64,000 nucleotides of DNA from Diprion similis (Eukaryota > Arthropoda > Insecta > Hymenoptera > Diprionidae): NCBI RefSeq assembly GCF_021155765.1, contig NC_060110.1, forward strand, positions 13,662,001 through 13,726,000, in the 5' to 3' direction. The notes under the pieces were generated by a model. That model was not told the DNA's origin. It ran no database searches and saw nothing but the letters and a program-made list of their open reading frames with translations. The translations under genes and the position numbers were made by a program. This document shows positions 33,626-46,738 of the stretch, piece after piece (positions within the stretch are counted from its first letter, which is position 1; every line of letters begins with the position of its first letter).

Positions 33626-36600
33626 CGGATGGTGGGCTAATGCATTTCCTTCACCAGTTTTAACAGGCATTCGTATATAACTAAGTTTAATAACGCCGGA
33701 TGGAAAAGGTCCGCCATTCACCGGAGCTGTCCTTGTTTATAATAATACCAAGGTTCCATCCAATGTGGTTTCCAGTGATTCAGAAGTTGGGTAGAAGTAC
33801 TTTATTGCTTTGCGTTTGCACCATTCTTCAAAGATGAATAACACTCGTGGTCACCCGACCACCGCGAATCTATAACAAAGCGATATGTTTCCATCAATTA
33901 TGTCATCGCGCTATTAATAACTCGTATGATTCGGCCCGGAGGGTGTTCCGACGAAATGGTCAGTCCGTGATGCGGCGATTTTCGCCCTTGGATCGTTGAG
34001 AGACAAAGAAGCGAAGGCGAAGGGGTTACGTTCGTTGTAATTGGTCACGCAAGAATAGATCCGGTACAAGCGGGGAATTCGCGTTAATAAATTTGCGGAT
34101 ATCCAAGTTGCATAATCCATGAAGGACACTAGGACTAAAATAGAGCGTAAGAAGGGTTGAACGCGCGTCACGCCCATTGAGACGCATGAATTTCACCCCA
34201 TTAGTCAGGACCGATCGGGGAATGTCAAGTTTCACGGAAATGATCAAATCCGTCACGGTGAACAGCGAGACTCGTTTTCTCTTCGCTGCAGTGAACAAAT
34301 TTTTAACGGAACAAGGGTCCGTTGCTGGAACGTTAGCATTTGCAGTCCGACGTGACGTGATTCATTGGCACCGATGCACTCGCGATTTCTCGCCGCGAAT
34401 TCGGACCGTTCAACCGTCCTTTGGTCCGTTCAAAGTTCGCCCATAGAACGAGAAAGGTGACCTCAGGGTCCCGGAGGTCCCAACTCCTAAGATCCACTTG
34501 GTCCCCGTAGGTCCTGGCGCATAATGCCGTCTTGTTGGGTGGCAATAAATCTACTATTATGTTATAACCGCCATCTCAGCGTCGGATGGCGGTACCACCT
34601 CGCGACGCCGTCTCTAATAAATATCCTCGAGACAATGGACACTGTCCAAAACAGCGCAGATCTTACGCCTTTAAGTTGGGTACCAAGTCGCTCCTCCCGC
34701 CCTCCGCCGCCTCTATCGCCATAACCCCTCCTTGTACCAGCTACGCTCGCCCCGTGGCCAGAATTATAATGTTTGTTTCTAACAAATTACCATGATAATA
34801 CGTAGTTGTGGTTTGCATGAAATGCGGTAATACGTGTCTTCGGTGGCACACTTAAATTACCCAACAACTAGCTTGGAGATTCTCGCGGCTAGTTGTAATG
34901 TTAATTAGCCACTTACAATACACGCGTACCTATACATACATCATACATATATGTATACCTACTAGATTCTAGAAGACAATCGTACTCCTCGCTTATACCC
35001 TCGACCGACTCATGGTATTTCCAACTTTCTTGGAGTCCTGGTTGTGCCTGAACTAGACTCTTCTCGGAGACAACGCTTCCGAGGATTCATACCTGTTCCG
35101 GATATTCAAGGGCAATGAGTTGTTAGTATTTTGCTACAGTTCTACACTTGTCGTCACGGTATATTGACAAGGGCGAAAACTGGTGAACTGAAACTAAAAA
35201 ATTTTGATAAACACGCGAATGATGAGCTGAAACTTGTGGTTTTCAATTATTTTCAATTTAAGGCAAAATCGAGCAAAATTTTTTTAATACCATCAACTCT
35301 TGGTATATTAGACATCTGATTTAAAGGTCACCGTGCTAATCACGTGTCAAATGAGTGACGTTCGTTCGTCAGTTAGTCAGACAACGAGAAAAAGCAGGAA
35401 ACGAATGAAGGTTGAAATAGAGTGACAAAATAAAACAGCAAGTTTCCGTCGATGAAATCCGCGGTTTGACCATAGACAGACCGAAAATCTAATTTTATTA
35501 CGCACTCGGTGCTCCGCCGGCAAGACTATAAACAACCTGTGTCCATAAGTTCCGTGGAAATTATAAGTCAACCAACATTTTGAGAGGTGACGGTATATTG
35601 AACGCGTTGCACCGCGCTGCGTTCGTCGGAACACAAATAAATCTTCTTCGTAACGTTCTTCCCTCATCCTCTTCGCGCAAGTCGGATTCACGCGTCAAAA
35701 TATAAAAATCTACATTCCAGCAGGTCTATTATACCTCACCGCAGCTTTATTCCAAATCGACATTAAAAACTTGCACCGCACGCTCGACAATGGATGCAAA
35801 AGCGATAAAGTTCATGTCTCAAAACACACCCTCGCTTCTTTTACGTGTTGGAATTGGCAAAATAATAACACCATTCATTGTAATTAACGAGGGTAATAAT
35901 ACTAATAATCCACCGGACACGGGGAACAACGATTCAGGAAATGAAACCTCTGCAAAGACACAAGAGCAACGAGGAATTCCCCCTAACTGTCATTGTGAAT
36001 TTCTATAAATTTCAACTCTGGAAACAGCGTTGCTGCGCCGACTTCCGGTCTTTATTGCAAAGTTCGGAATCTTTTGCACAGTGTTTTTCCGCTAATCAAA
36101 TCTCGAATTTCATTCGATAAATGTAACGAGGTGTCGTACAAGCTTGGGTAAACCGGGGATTCACGATTCTTACGGGGGTATTGAAAAAGTTGGACCCGGG
36201 CATTTTAGGTTTCTAATAAAAGCCGCGGTGTCGCGGTGTGTCAATAAAACCTCGGGGTGGTTCGCTGCTCAGTCGATAAAGTGACTCGGAGCCTGCTCGC
36301 TGGCAGACTCGGGACAACTTTGTTCGTAAGCTGCCGATATAAAGACCGTTTACGACCTCGTCCCGCTTCTCCTCCTCCTCCCCCTTCACCACCACCTACG
36401 CACTTGTTACCCGGGGAAATAAACTGAGCCTGTTCAACCATCCTCGTGATACTGCCAACACGTTGTGCATTTTTACCGCAAATGTCGAAAACAGTTGTAT
36501 CCTCACTTTTCACCTGTCACATATACATACATATATTATGAATTATAAGAAAACGTGTCGATGATTCCCCTAGGATACCTACTCGTTTCATTCTCTTCGG

Positions 36601-37549
36601 TAAAAAATTGTTTCATTCGTTTCGTCATTGCTTCCAAGGGTGAAAATACCTACCCCTAAAATTTTCTTTCATGGAAATTTTATACGGGAAACCATAAGAT
36701 GAGTCCGCCTGCATTTATGCAATTCGGGGTAAATATACATGTATTTCGGCAACTGATAGCAGATTTTACCGATCGACATTTGTCTCATCTCACTTCTCGC
36801 TCTTTCGAATCGTGGACCATGTCGTTAAATGTTGTCAACCGGTAAAATGTAGTCTGAATTGCATAAGTACAGGCAGATTTGGTTTAACCTATGTTAAATT
36901 GATTGTGTGACATTTTCACAAGATAAACTTTTACGTATTATCTGATATACAATTGAAGTAGAATGTCAGAATGTATGTAAACGTTTCTGTACACGGTCTG
37001 ACTAATATTGACGTGTTTTTAAAAAGGAGGACACGGTTATATACTTACGACGGTTAATTTCATCGCGGTTGCGAAGGAGAGATAATGTGCAATCATTTTG
37101 AAATGGAAATGAAAATCAGATGATGAATCCTAACGATGCCGTTTATTATTTTAATTTTCAGCAGAGACTGGTTCGTTGCTCTCCGGGCTCTTCGCTGCTG
37201 GTAACTCGAGTTCGAGCCACTAAATTGCGTTCCTATTAGCCGTATAATTGCAAGATGGCCCCAGTAATTTCCGTTTATTCCAACTTCGTCTCTAAATGGG
37301 GAAAATTATAGGCAAAAATAAAAATAAATATCAGTATTAAAACGTACAGGCTTAATTTCGCGGCCTGGGAATCCTCTCACTTCGAAACATGCACAACCTA
37401 TCGCGAATGCACGTCATTCGCTATACTTTTGCGGAAAAATCATGCGCCAATCGAACTCTACGATACACTTGACCACACAATTCTATTTGCCAAAACTTTG
37501 CACGAATATGCAGATGTTATACGGATAAGTGCGATGTAACATTGACGCA
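33626..37549. other. Gene-free right flank, block 2
   Basis: No supported gene is present. A 72-codon plus-strand ATG frame (35790-36008), rich in Asn/Thr/Asp near its middle, has no recognisable motif or promoter and is not called. No long simple repeat is present. Confidence 0.55.
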
Positions 37550-37960
37550 TGATTATACTCGCAGCGTCGCTGGGCGGCTGGTTTTGATGCCGTAGAATTT
37601 TTACGGGGCATATAACATTTAGGATTCGGTATAGTAGGTGGCTGGGTATGTTGGGGTTGCAAATCGAACCATCTGCCCCTCCGCTAAACGGCCCAATAAT
37701 CGGGAATTTAAATTTTAAACGGCGATAAATTCGCGCACCGCGTAACGCCGTGGCGGTCTTTTTACCAACAGCTTATACGAGGATTCGCGCGTTTATATTT
37801 ATAGTGACTTTAATGTAAAGCCGTTCTCGCACTGCGACTGGCTTCAAACTTTATGCGGCTTGTTATAATGTAACTATAACTTTTTATATCGCTCCATAAT
37901 GCGATACATTCCATCTCGAGATCTGCATTGCAGTCTGGTCTGTATCTCTGCGTTCGAGCA
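37550..37960. promoter_or_regulatory. Possible cis-regulatory segment
   Basis: This non-coding stretch lacks simple repeats but is dense in Hox/Caudal-like TTTAT cores (GTTTATATTTATAG, AACTTTATGCGG, ACTTTTTATATCGC, CATAATGCG) and TAAT sites, with interspersed GC-rich elements (GGCGATAAATTCGCG). The arrangement resembles insect developmental enhancers. It is a motif-density impression only; cross-species conservation would decide. Confidence 0.2.
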
Positions 37961-39423
37961 GCAAAGCTGTCATGGACACGCCATATTTACACGGTGCTTA
38001 CGCTCCTGCTTGATCCTTATTCGACTCGCAGAAGGAGGAAGGAATCATGGGAATTTTTGCTAACCTTCTTTCCTCAAAATTACGTGTGAGAGATCATTTT
38101 TACTTCGGAAAGTTCAGATACACGCATTCAGAGATTCCCTTCTCCCCTCTTGCTAACCCCTTTTATTCTCCGTCTCGCCTCCGCCCATCTATTAAGTGCG
38201 CGCAGCTCATCTATGTCGAAATTAAAAACGTTAAATTTCATTATTATTTCACTCCGGTACCCAATTAAACAAGGAGAAAAGAAACGGCGTGAGAGTCCGG
38301 TGTCTATATATATATGTAGCAAAGAAGAATAGGTCACGTCCCGGTCCTTAAAAAAGGAGATTCTTAAAAATGGTTGGCCGCTATTTTTCTAGTTAATTTG
38401 AATTTCGTAATTACCCGGGTGCGAATACTCGAGGTAGTGTTGAGAGAGAGAAAAAAAAAAGGAGAAGAAGAAGAAAAAAGACGATCCTCTTTTTAATATC
38501 TCCGAGAATTCGTTTCGCCTCCCTTTGTCTCCGTCTCTCTCGCTCTCTTTCTCTCACACTCGACGACGACGAGAGAAGATCTCTGGCAGGGTTGCGTCGT
38601 CGCGACGCGGAGGGGACCGGAAGTAGGGGCAGGAAAAGGATTCATTACGCCGGGATTTGTAAATCTTCTTGTTTCTGATTAATTCCGTCCCAGGCATTAA
38701 TGTTTTATACATCATCTCTGTCTATGCTGCATGGCAGCTATATTATTCCGCCTGGTAGGTTATATGTGCACTTCTTCCGGGGTAAACCCGCTGCTTTATT
38801 CATGGGGTGACGGGATTTGGGTACACGAACATATCAACGGATGCTTGACCCTCTTTTTTCGTTTATCCAAAACCGTCCCCAACCAGATAAACACCGATCG
38901 CGAGTTTCCGGTGTTCGTGTTTCGATTTTACCCCTGTAAATCGCGTTCGCTAAACGAATCACGCGGTACACGATGATTAAAGAAATCGTCCGAGAAGAAT
39001 CACGAAAACTAATCCTCGCGCATGTAGTTGACACAGGATCGAAGTCGAAAGAGGGGCTGCTGCACCCGTCGAATCCAATCCCGAAGTAAACAAGCGTTCG
39101 TCCTTCGAGTATAAAGTCTAATTACGTAAGCGCGGAGCTTTTTCCCTCCCTCCGGCTCCAATCACTTAATTCTTTTCCACCTCACTGCCCCTCGTCTCGA
39201 CCTTAGACACCCGGGTGTCAGACGGAGGCTGCCCCCGTCTTTCACGTCCCCGACGCCACCCGCCGGCACTTCGTCTACAAGCCTCGAAATTCTCCTGCTA
39301 CGAGGGCCGAGGCTGCAGGTGCCCTGAATACAAAATATCAATCAGCTTTTGGGGAAGGAGCGTGAAAAATACTCGGTAATTACGGCCGGCAGCGCAAATA
39401 TATTCATTGTCTTGATTACGACG

Positions 39424-39468
39424 CGGGGATGGAGTTGGGGATGGGGGCGGGGGTGGGGTTGAGGGAGG
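39424..39468 (+). repeat. G-rich tract, potential G-quadruplex
   Basis: The plus strand has five runs of three to five G separated by loops of one to five bases (GGGGATGGAGTTGGGGATGG and onward). This meets the usual quadruplex pattern. No adjacent gene is recognised. Confidence 0.7.
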
Positions 39469-41781
39469 TTTTGGAGCGCCGCGACCTTAGGCATCGAGAG
39501 TTGATCGGTCTAAACGACAATTCTGAGGTCTCCAGAGGTTAACCCACGTTTTAACTTGAACGGAGAAAAATTATTCAATTTTCGCTGAAGTGCCCGTCGT
39601 TACGGGATAAGTTGATTATTTATTCACCCTGAGTAAATAGTGCCAGACTTTTCTTTTTTTATTTCGTGCCTATTTACGGTTCGTAATATTGGATTTTTCA
39701 AAACATCCGAAAATCTGTTTTACAGAATTTCAAGAGTCGTCAGAATTTATAGCTTGACTTACTATATTCCTTTTTGTTCAAACTATTCTATATTTTCATC
39801 TTTTGTACTTTGAAAATTTTCACAATGTGACCTGTTTTTTAATTTGATTTTCTCTTCGTTCAACATTTCATACCTATTTTCACCCTTTCATTTTTACCTT
39901 TCAGTCAATTATCGAAACAGTTTAATGAAATAAAAAAAAAAATAAAAAAAAAAAAATCCTTTCAAGTTACCTTAGTACAGTGTTATAGACGATCGTTCTA
40001 TTTTTTATTTATGATATTTTATTCGAGTAAATATGAACAATTATAGAAAATCTTCCTCGATTGAAATTGATTCCTGTGTTCCATCGGCCTTTTTCTCTGG
40101 CCCACGTATACGTACAGTATAGTATTACACAGAAGAGATACTTGTAAAAGTCGCTTGGTATCCCGTCGCGTCTCTCCGGATGTAAACTGCCTCATCCCCG
40201 GGAGGCCGTACGGACTTAATCAAAACCGCTAGAGCGAAGTGCGGAGCGTTATTCGCCCCCGACGGCTGCGAGAGTGAAAATTTGAATTCTCACCGAGGAG
40301 GCAAAGGTTCATCTTTAATTTCTCCGTGTTTCGCGTTCTTGCTTCTGTTTCTGGTGCTCTCTCCCTCTTTTTTCCACCTACATATCTTCTTTCGTTTCTT
40401 TTATATACATATATATATATATGTATTTCCCCCCTTCGTTTTCTCGCTTCTTCCTGCTTAGGCCTCTCTTTTTACGCCGCTTGACACTCCTTTAAATATC
40501 ACCCTCGGCTTCCGCTCATTTCTCCGCTTGTCTTAGGGCGATTAACCAGACTGTCCTCCTCTCGCCCCCTCTAAAGCTGCTCGCCGAACCCGACAACAAT
40601 TTCTCCGACCCCCTCCACGAACCCCGCGAGTTCCTTTTGCAGTTCTTACCCCGCGGCGCGTAGTCACATTCGTAATATCGTCTTTTTAAGATTTTTTAAG
40701 CACCATTAGGGAAACTATATTGCCACTCGGCTTGCGCCCGTTCTGCAGGATGATTACCTAGCAGCGGCTACCGGCTTCGAACATACGCTCACCCCGCAAC
40801 CCCCGCGACCCTCCTTGAGCGGCTCCTGCTCAAATTACGCAAATAAATTCTCTTTATTTTTATTCCGCGAGTTTTCTTCGGCCTGTTACTGCATGGAGGA
40901 GGAAGGGGGCCGAGTCGGAATTGATGTACGCTTTAACGATGACAGCCCGGACTTCGTTAAGTGGGTGTCGGAATTAGAGTTCTTCACCGTCTTTCCTCCG
41001 CCTTCCTCGTGTCGTTTTTTTTCCTTTAACCGTGTTTTTTTCTTTCTTTTTTTTTTTTTTTATCACCTTTATACGAACACCGTTACCTTATAGAGAAGCC
41101 GGAATCGTAAAGGAAACTCGCGAATTACCCGCAGTTTTAAATACCGGGATCGCCGATTCGACCCTGTTGTGTCAAATTTTATTCAGTTTTTTTTTTCAAA
41201 TATTTTCTGAGCTACGAAAAATAGTGAATTCCTCTTCTCCGATAAAATTTTCAGCTGAAACCGACCGAAATTTTTCTTTTAATAGAATCGTTTAGTGGAA
41301 TATATGGAGCGGAGGATCATCCTAACCCAAAAACAATCTCCATGGTTCTCATTATTCTTATACGTAGTCTTATCACCGACTCGTCAATTTCACGAGAATT
41401 AAGTATAGGCATTAATTCGTTTTTCCTTTTTGTCTACTTATTATACGTACCTCCGTTGCGGAGAAAAAAAAATTCGAAGTCGGTTTGAAAATTTGATTTT
41501 CAGCCGGTCGTAGATAAGAAGAAAGAAGAAAAATTACTTGAAAATTTTCATTTTTTTGTTTGCGAGACGACGCGAAGAAGTCTTGTTTATTGGGGGCTGG
41601 GTAGGAGGCGTAAAGTGCACGGAGAAGAACGTACTTAAAAAGTACAAATCTGGTTGTCAGTCCTACGTCAGCCTCTGCCCTCTCTTACACTCCGAGACGA
41701 ACCCACAGTCCACCGGCTTTTGTTTCCCAAGAGAAAGTTACGAAGTGTAAATGACATCACTTAGTCTTTTAGTCAGTGTTT

Positions 41782-41802
41782 GGGGGGGGAGGGGGGGGGG
41801 GA
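41782..41802 (+). repeat. G homopolymer tract
   Basis: Eight G, one A, then ten G and GAG. This is a near-pure G run able to form quadruplex or triplex structures and prone to length change or assembly error. Confidence 0.85.
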
Positions 41803-42516
41803 GCAGCCCCGAGGTTTTACTCGCATCTCATCTCGCGGTCCGTTTCTCCTGTTGTAGAATCCAAACGGTCATTCATATTTATTCGCCACAAGTCAGGGGT
41901 TTTATTTCTGCAGGTGGACAAAGGTAAACTTTTGAAATAAGACGACGTCACGCGTCTTCTCCATGTATCGCGTTATTTATCCTCGATATAGACGTTCGGA
42001 AAAATCTCAGGAAAAACGTGGCTCGTAGTATTTCACTCTAACGCTACCCAAGCGTGCTGTTTCACCCCCTTGGAGTTATTTTCTTTCATATTATGTGCCT
42101 TACTGCAGACGCAGTCTGGGAGTGTCGTATCTCTGTCCGTCTGTGCACGACGTAACCCGTGGTGAAGTCAATGTTTCCTTTGAAATATCGGTGAATCAGA
42201 GAAAATTGAAACGCCTACCTTTCGCGCTACGCTACGCGACATTCTCAACTCATTTTCACTCGTTATTTACACGTATTCGTGCAGAGGAATCGGCATCGCA
42301 ACGTATATTTGATAACGCGAAATTTCACTCACGTCAAAAGTAAGTATATACTTTCTAAAAAAGTAACTTGGAACTTTTTACCCCGCCAAATGTCGGGGAT
42401 GGCGAAAAGCAAAGGACACAAAATTGATACAACTTTCAGCTCTTTGCCAAAACCATTTTCTAATTAGAACTTTTAATTTTTATTAGCAATCCTCTGTTTA
42501 AATAAATAACTATATA

Positions 42517-42548
42517 CAGATACATATATACAGATATATATGTATCTG
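42517..42548. repeat. Perfect 14-bp hairpin
   Basis: CAGATACATATATA (42517-42530) is followed by the 4-base loop CAGA and its exact reverse complement TATATATGTATCTG (42535-42548). The arms contain more than a plain TA repeat, so the symmetry is not just microsatellite composition. Confidence 0.85.
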
Positions 42549-42862
42549 CATAATTCCATGAATATTTTCGCAATAATTCTGACAACTTGTCTTCCAAGGA
42601 ATTAACCCTTAAATTAACAGTAGCCACGGTCTCAGATGCAAACTCTCTTTTACCGACTTGCTAAATTAAAACCACTCATAGCTTTGCCCAATTTTCACTG
42701 AAAAAACATTTTCTTATTTTTGTTACTTGATATTCTCTTCAAATTTCTGTTATTCTCTCCCTTTATTTCTCTTCTCCATCCATCCCTATTGCATATATTC
42801 ACTTATCGACCACAAGTTATACAATAAATCTGTTTCGCTATTATCTGAGGAATTTAGATTCA

Positions 42863-42892
42863 AATATATATATATATATATATACATATATG
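42863..42892. repeat. (TA)n microsatellite
   Basis: This is a TA dinucleotide repeat of about 11 units followed by CATATATG. It has no gene association. Confidence 0.9.
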
Positions 42893-43138
42893 TCATAATG
42901 CCAGTATGTATACGTGGGTATCCGGTGACTGCAGTAGATCCGTTGTAAGGTGCGAATCGTCGAGAGCAACGGTTTTGAGCCAGAGAAAAGTACTCTAAGA
43001 GCTTGTGCAGTCGCTTGGCCAGCGCAGAACTTATTACACGCTCGCAACTTTTGCTTGCTACTGAGTCTCCGGTCTGGTTATTATTAAGCTGCCTTCCTAA
43101 GTATGCATACTAAATATGATAATATTGCCACGACTAAA

Positions 43139-43169
<31 letters not shown>

Positions 43170-44095
43170 TGAAAACCCCGTGGGTATTTAGCCGCCTAAT
43201 TAGAAAATCGTGACTTGTTTGCTAACCATTTTATTCAGTTTTTCATTCTTCGTTCTTATGATTTTATTTTTCGTCATCATACGGTCATTCCCCATATTCT
43301 TTTACTAATTACCTTCAAATTTTTCCAGGATTTTGTAACCGAGATACAAGCTGAAATTTTCTCAGGTCAATTTCTCGTTGCGATAATCTTAAATTTTCAC
43401 AATATCTTGCTTGTAACAGGAACAACAATGTTTATAACAACTATGTACCAATTTTTTAAGATGTAGAATCATCGAATCATTGATGAGTCGTCATTCTGGA
43501 AATAACTCTTATCACTGTTTCTATATTCAATTCGGCTGATTGCTGAACGTTTTGATTAAAAATAGACATACATTTACTTTGTATCTAATTCAAAAAGTTC
43601 GTTAAATTATTAGAATTGTCTTGTGAAAAAATCTCCAAATTTTTCCATCCCACATTTTAGGTAAAATTAGATCACATCGCATGACAGTTTGTGTTGACAT
43701 CATGCAATTATTCACTAAAGAAATTGTGCCAGGCTACAATATAAATATAAAAAATGAATCAGGCTAAAGTTTCGAGCATGTCAACGTTGCTGTACATTTT
43801 TGGAAAAATTGCTTATTCCGTAACGGATTGTATGAAACTCATAGTAAACCATAATAAATCCAAATATGGTCATGTCTTTCATATTCCACACGTTCAATGT
43901 CATTTCAAAATTGCAAAATAATGATAATTCTCACGCGTACACAATTATTATTGCAATCCTAAAGTATCAGTTACCCCTTCTGATCTTTTCGAATAAAATC
44001 TTGTATTCGTATTTATACTGGATGGATCGACTGTATCGTTTTACTGGCTATACAGCATCAGTATGTTACTATATTGATTCCAAATTAGTGTAATA

Positions 44096-44114
44096 TTTTT
44101 TTTTTTTTTTTTTT
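44096..44114. repeat. Poly(T) run, 19 bases
   Basis: This is an uninterrupted T homopolymer at the right edge of an AT-rich block; a shift to GC-rich DNA follows within 200 bases. Confidence 0.9.
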
Positions 44115-44467
44115 CAATCGGCGGAATTTGATACACAAGGTAACATTGAGTTTAACCAAATATCTGTTACGTCGAATGTGACACGCCCTGAAATAAGACG
44201 GCAAAATCGTGCGAGGTAAAGGTGGTAGGTTATAATCTGCGTCTTTGTAGTATCTATATCGTCCTCCCCGCCTCTCGTCCTCGGCACGTTTCTATGGTTA
44301 GAATTTCATCGGTGGCCTCCTCTTCTGGAGGAGGTTGGCCGCGTCGTGGAGGTGGTAGAAACGCCGCTTCGAATGCTTCGGTCCTCGGCAACGAGAACTA
44401 ATGCGCGGGGCGTTCGGCGGCTACGGACCGGCGCGGTGCTCGCGATGGGAGGGTCCTTGGTTCGCGG

Positions 44468-44525
44468 CCCGACGTCCCGACGTCCCGACGTCCCGACGTC
44501 CCGACGTCCCGACGTCCCGACGTCC
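44468..44525. repeat. CCCGACGT minisatellite, about 7 copies
   Basis: This is a pure 8-bp tandem repeat, CCCGACGT, with just over seven units. Each junction forms the palindrome GACGTC, the core of a CRE-type site. It lies in a GC- and CpG-rich island (44330-44640). An 8-base unit read in any frame gives an 8-residue protein repeat (RRPDVPTS, or RRDVGTSG on the other strand) with no stop, so the open frames here are a by-product of the repeat. Confidence 0.92.
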
Positions 44526-45507
44526 GCTGTCCAACCCCGTTCATCCACCCTCCCAGTCAAAACTACCCTCAGACATACCTCTAAGCTCTCTAACCAACGC
44601 TTTCCACCCCGCCGGCTGGGCTAGACAGAAAAGAACCCCGGTTTTCAGGTGTTCCTCAAACGCTTTCGCAAACGACGCGCTTTACGACTGTCGTTTTTTC
44701 CCCATCGATTCGTCTTTTTACACCTTTGGCGTTTTTTTCAATCACAGGTGTATGGGTGAGAACGATCCAACGTCACCTCTGCGTCAAAGCTGTTCACTCG
44801 TTACTATACTGGCATATTTTTTAATTGATTTCCGATGATGTGGCAATGTAATTAATGATATATTTACTTAATATATTGATCATATTTTCGAATGGATATC
44901 TCAGTGACAGCTCTGGTCATTTGATGACTTTTACCCACCAAGCATAATGTTCAACTCATAATTTGTAGGACATTTACCAAGAAAGTAAATGATTTCAGAG
45001 GTGTTCTGAGAAAAACTTGATTAATCTGCTACAGAATTTCGTCATAGTTGCTAATCATCGTCTCGAAGAATCACTGTGTCATCAAAACTGTCATAAACGC
45101 AAATATCATCGTAAAAAAAAGCGAATCACGAATGTATTTTATTGTCATTTTGATTCTTCAAACAAGAAATGAACTCAAACCGCCAAAGGTCACTTGCAAT
45201 GTAACTCACCTTGACTGATCACGCGTCTTCTGTTTTACTGTCAATCACTTTATTGCCTATTACAGTGCAGCTCATTAAACTGGAATTCGTCTCACTTACG
45301 CGGTCACGAAATCGTGTCGGTTCCAGGATACGCGTAGTAAAACTGCAACCCGGTGAAACCTTCGGCAGTAGTAAAATCATCGTTTGGTCAGCCGAAAATC
45401 GGCACAAGCAATCGGACCGCGGCATTCAATAGTTAATTGTCACTCACATTAGTAGAGAGAAAGAAAAAAATAATAAACTGTGCACAAATGAATTCTGCAA
45501 ATCTTTC

Positions 45508-45825
45508 ATGTGTTCGATGGATAGGCTTGACCATCTGAACGTAGACCCTGAAATATCAAAATCTTGTCGTAGGGTACAAAGGATATTTCTGCAATACGCG
45601 AGCGCCGTCTTCAGAGAGCACTTTCCTATCAGGCATCGATATCCTCCGATATTCAACTCTCCGTTCGGCTTTGTGAATAACCGAGATATGGTTTTTCCTG
45701 AGGAGTATCAGTACACAGACTATCGTTTAGACATTGAATTGTCCGATTCTCGATATTCAAGTGAAGTGGAACCCAATTTCTCCCGATCAATTAATATCGT
45801 GACGTACTCAAGATTCGCGGATTAA
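45508..45825 (+). CDS. Hypothetical small ORF, 105 residues
   Basis: This plus-strand ATG-to-TAA frame lies in ordinary 40-45% GC DNA, where a 106-codon stretch without stops is less likely by chance than in GC-rich blocks. The product is mixed and protein-like: charged N-terminus (MCSMDRLDHLNVDPEI), a basic helix (CRRVQRIFLQYASAVF), aromatic and proline-rich middle (HRYPPIFNSPFGF) and an acidic Tyr/Ser/Asp-rich tail. No signal peptide, membrane segment or known motif is seen. A preceding open segment (45264-45432) begins after an acceptor-like CCTATTACAG, but no link is shown. No promoter or poly(A) signal is obvious. It may be a lineage-specific peptide or chance. Confidence 0.2.
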   Translation: MCSMDRLDHLNVDPEISKSCRRVQRIFLQYASAVFREHFPIRHRYPPIFNSPFGFVNNRDMVFPEEYQYTDYRLDIELSDSRYSSEVEPNFSRSINIVTYSRFAD

Positions 45826-46738
45826 AGATATTTCTTCAATCGTAAATTGATTTGAAATTTTTCAGAAACTTGGACTTGGGAATATCTAATAATTGACAAA
45901 TATACTAGCATGTATTCGCAACCTTTAATTGAATTTTTGGATTACAAAAGAGTTTCAAATATTGACAAATAATATATTTTTTGTCAGTTAAACCATTAAT
46001 TCAGGAGGAAATAACTGATTATACATAGTCACTACCACATATGCAATGAAATGGATACGAAATGAGAATAAATCCTATTCGATTGGGGTTGACATTCTTT
46101 GCTTTTTAATCCTACTGAAACCACCTCATACTGACTGATTGAAAGATAATTCTCATTCCTTATGTGATTCCTCTTCACTGTAGGTATTCCCGATTTGAAT
46201 CATTTCACAATTCCTATACGTGATCAGAAGTCGTCTTTTTTTTTTAAATGCGCAGATGACTTCTTTTTGTTACATACAGGTACTCTAGTTTCCAGACACC
46301 ATATAAATACGGAGATCATATTCTTTCGAGTATTTCGATTTAGACTCGATTCACCCGTATAACGAAGCCAACCATTGATTACATTTGATCGTACCCGCCC
46401 TTCTTCAATTACCAAGAATGCAGCTCACCATCAGGATTATTCCGCGGATGCTGCACATATCTATACATACATACATCTGACGCTATCAGTTTCTCCCCGA
46501 AACCGTACATCGCTATCGCGTAGTTATATCTTAGATATGTGTATACCGTATATAACGAACAATGTAACGCGTAGGTATAAAAATGAGATTCTAGTCAGGT
46601 ATTTTCCGAATTAGGGGCATAATCTAGAAGTGGTCCGGGACGCCCGCACCCTTGGCACCAAGTCGGCGGCGAGCTTGATGTATGTTCGCACCGGGCGCCG
46701 CTCTCGCCGGTACCTACCTACCCATACTCGTACCCAAC
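45826..46738. other. AT-rich spacer, no gene seen
   Basis: This is low-complexity AT-rich DNA up to about 46600 that then becomes GC-rich. Only short frames are present. Confidence 0.6.

Larger units (their letters stand above)
37961..45210. other. Gene-free right flank, block 3
   Basis: No recognisable gene is present. Besides the repeats listed separately it contains A- and T-rich runs (39933-39956, 41048-41061, 43136-43155, 44096-44114), a TA-rich stretch near 40404-40424, and GA/CT-rich patches at 38443-38483 and 38531-38558. AT-rich sequence from 43100 to 44100 shows only short open frames. Confidence 0.55.

Noticed and set aside
44306..44838. Open frames with RRPDVPTS or RRDVGTSG repeats
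   Set aside because: The 8-bp minisatellite is stop-free in all frames on both strands; flanking sequence shows no coding features.
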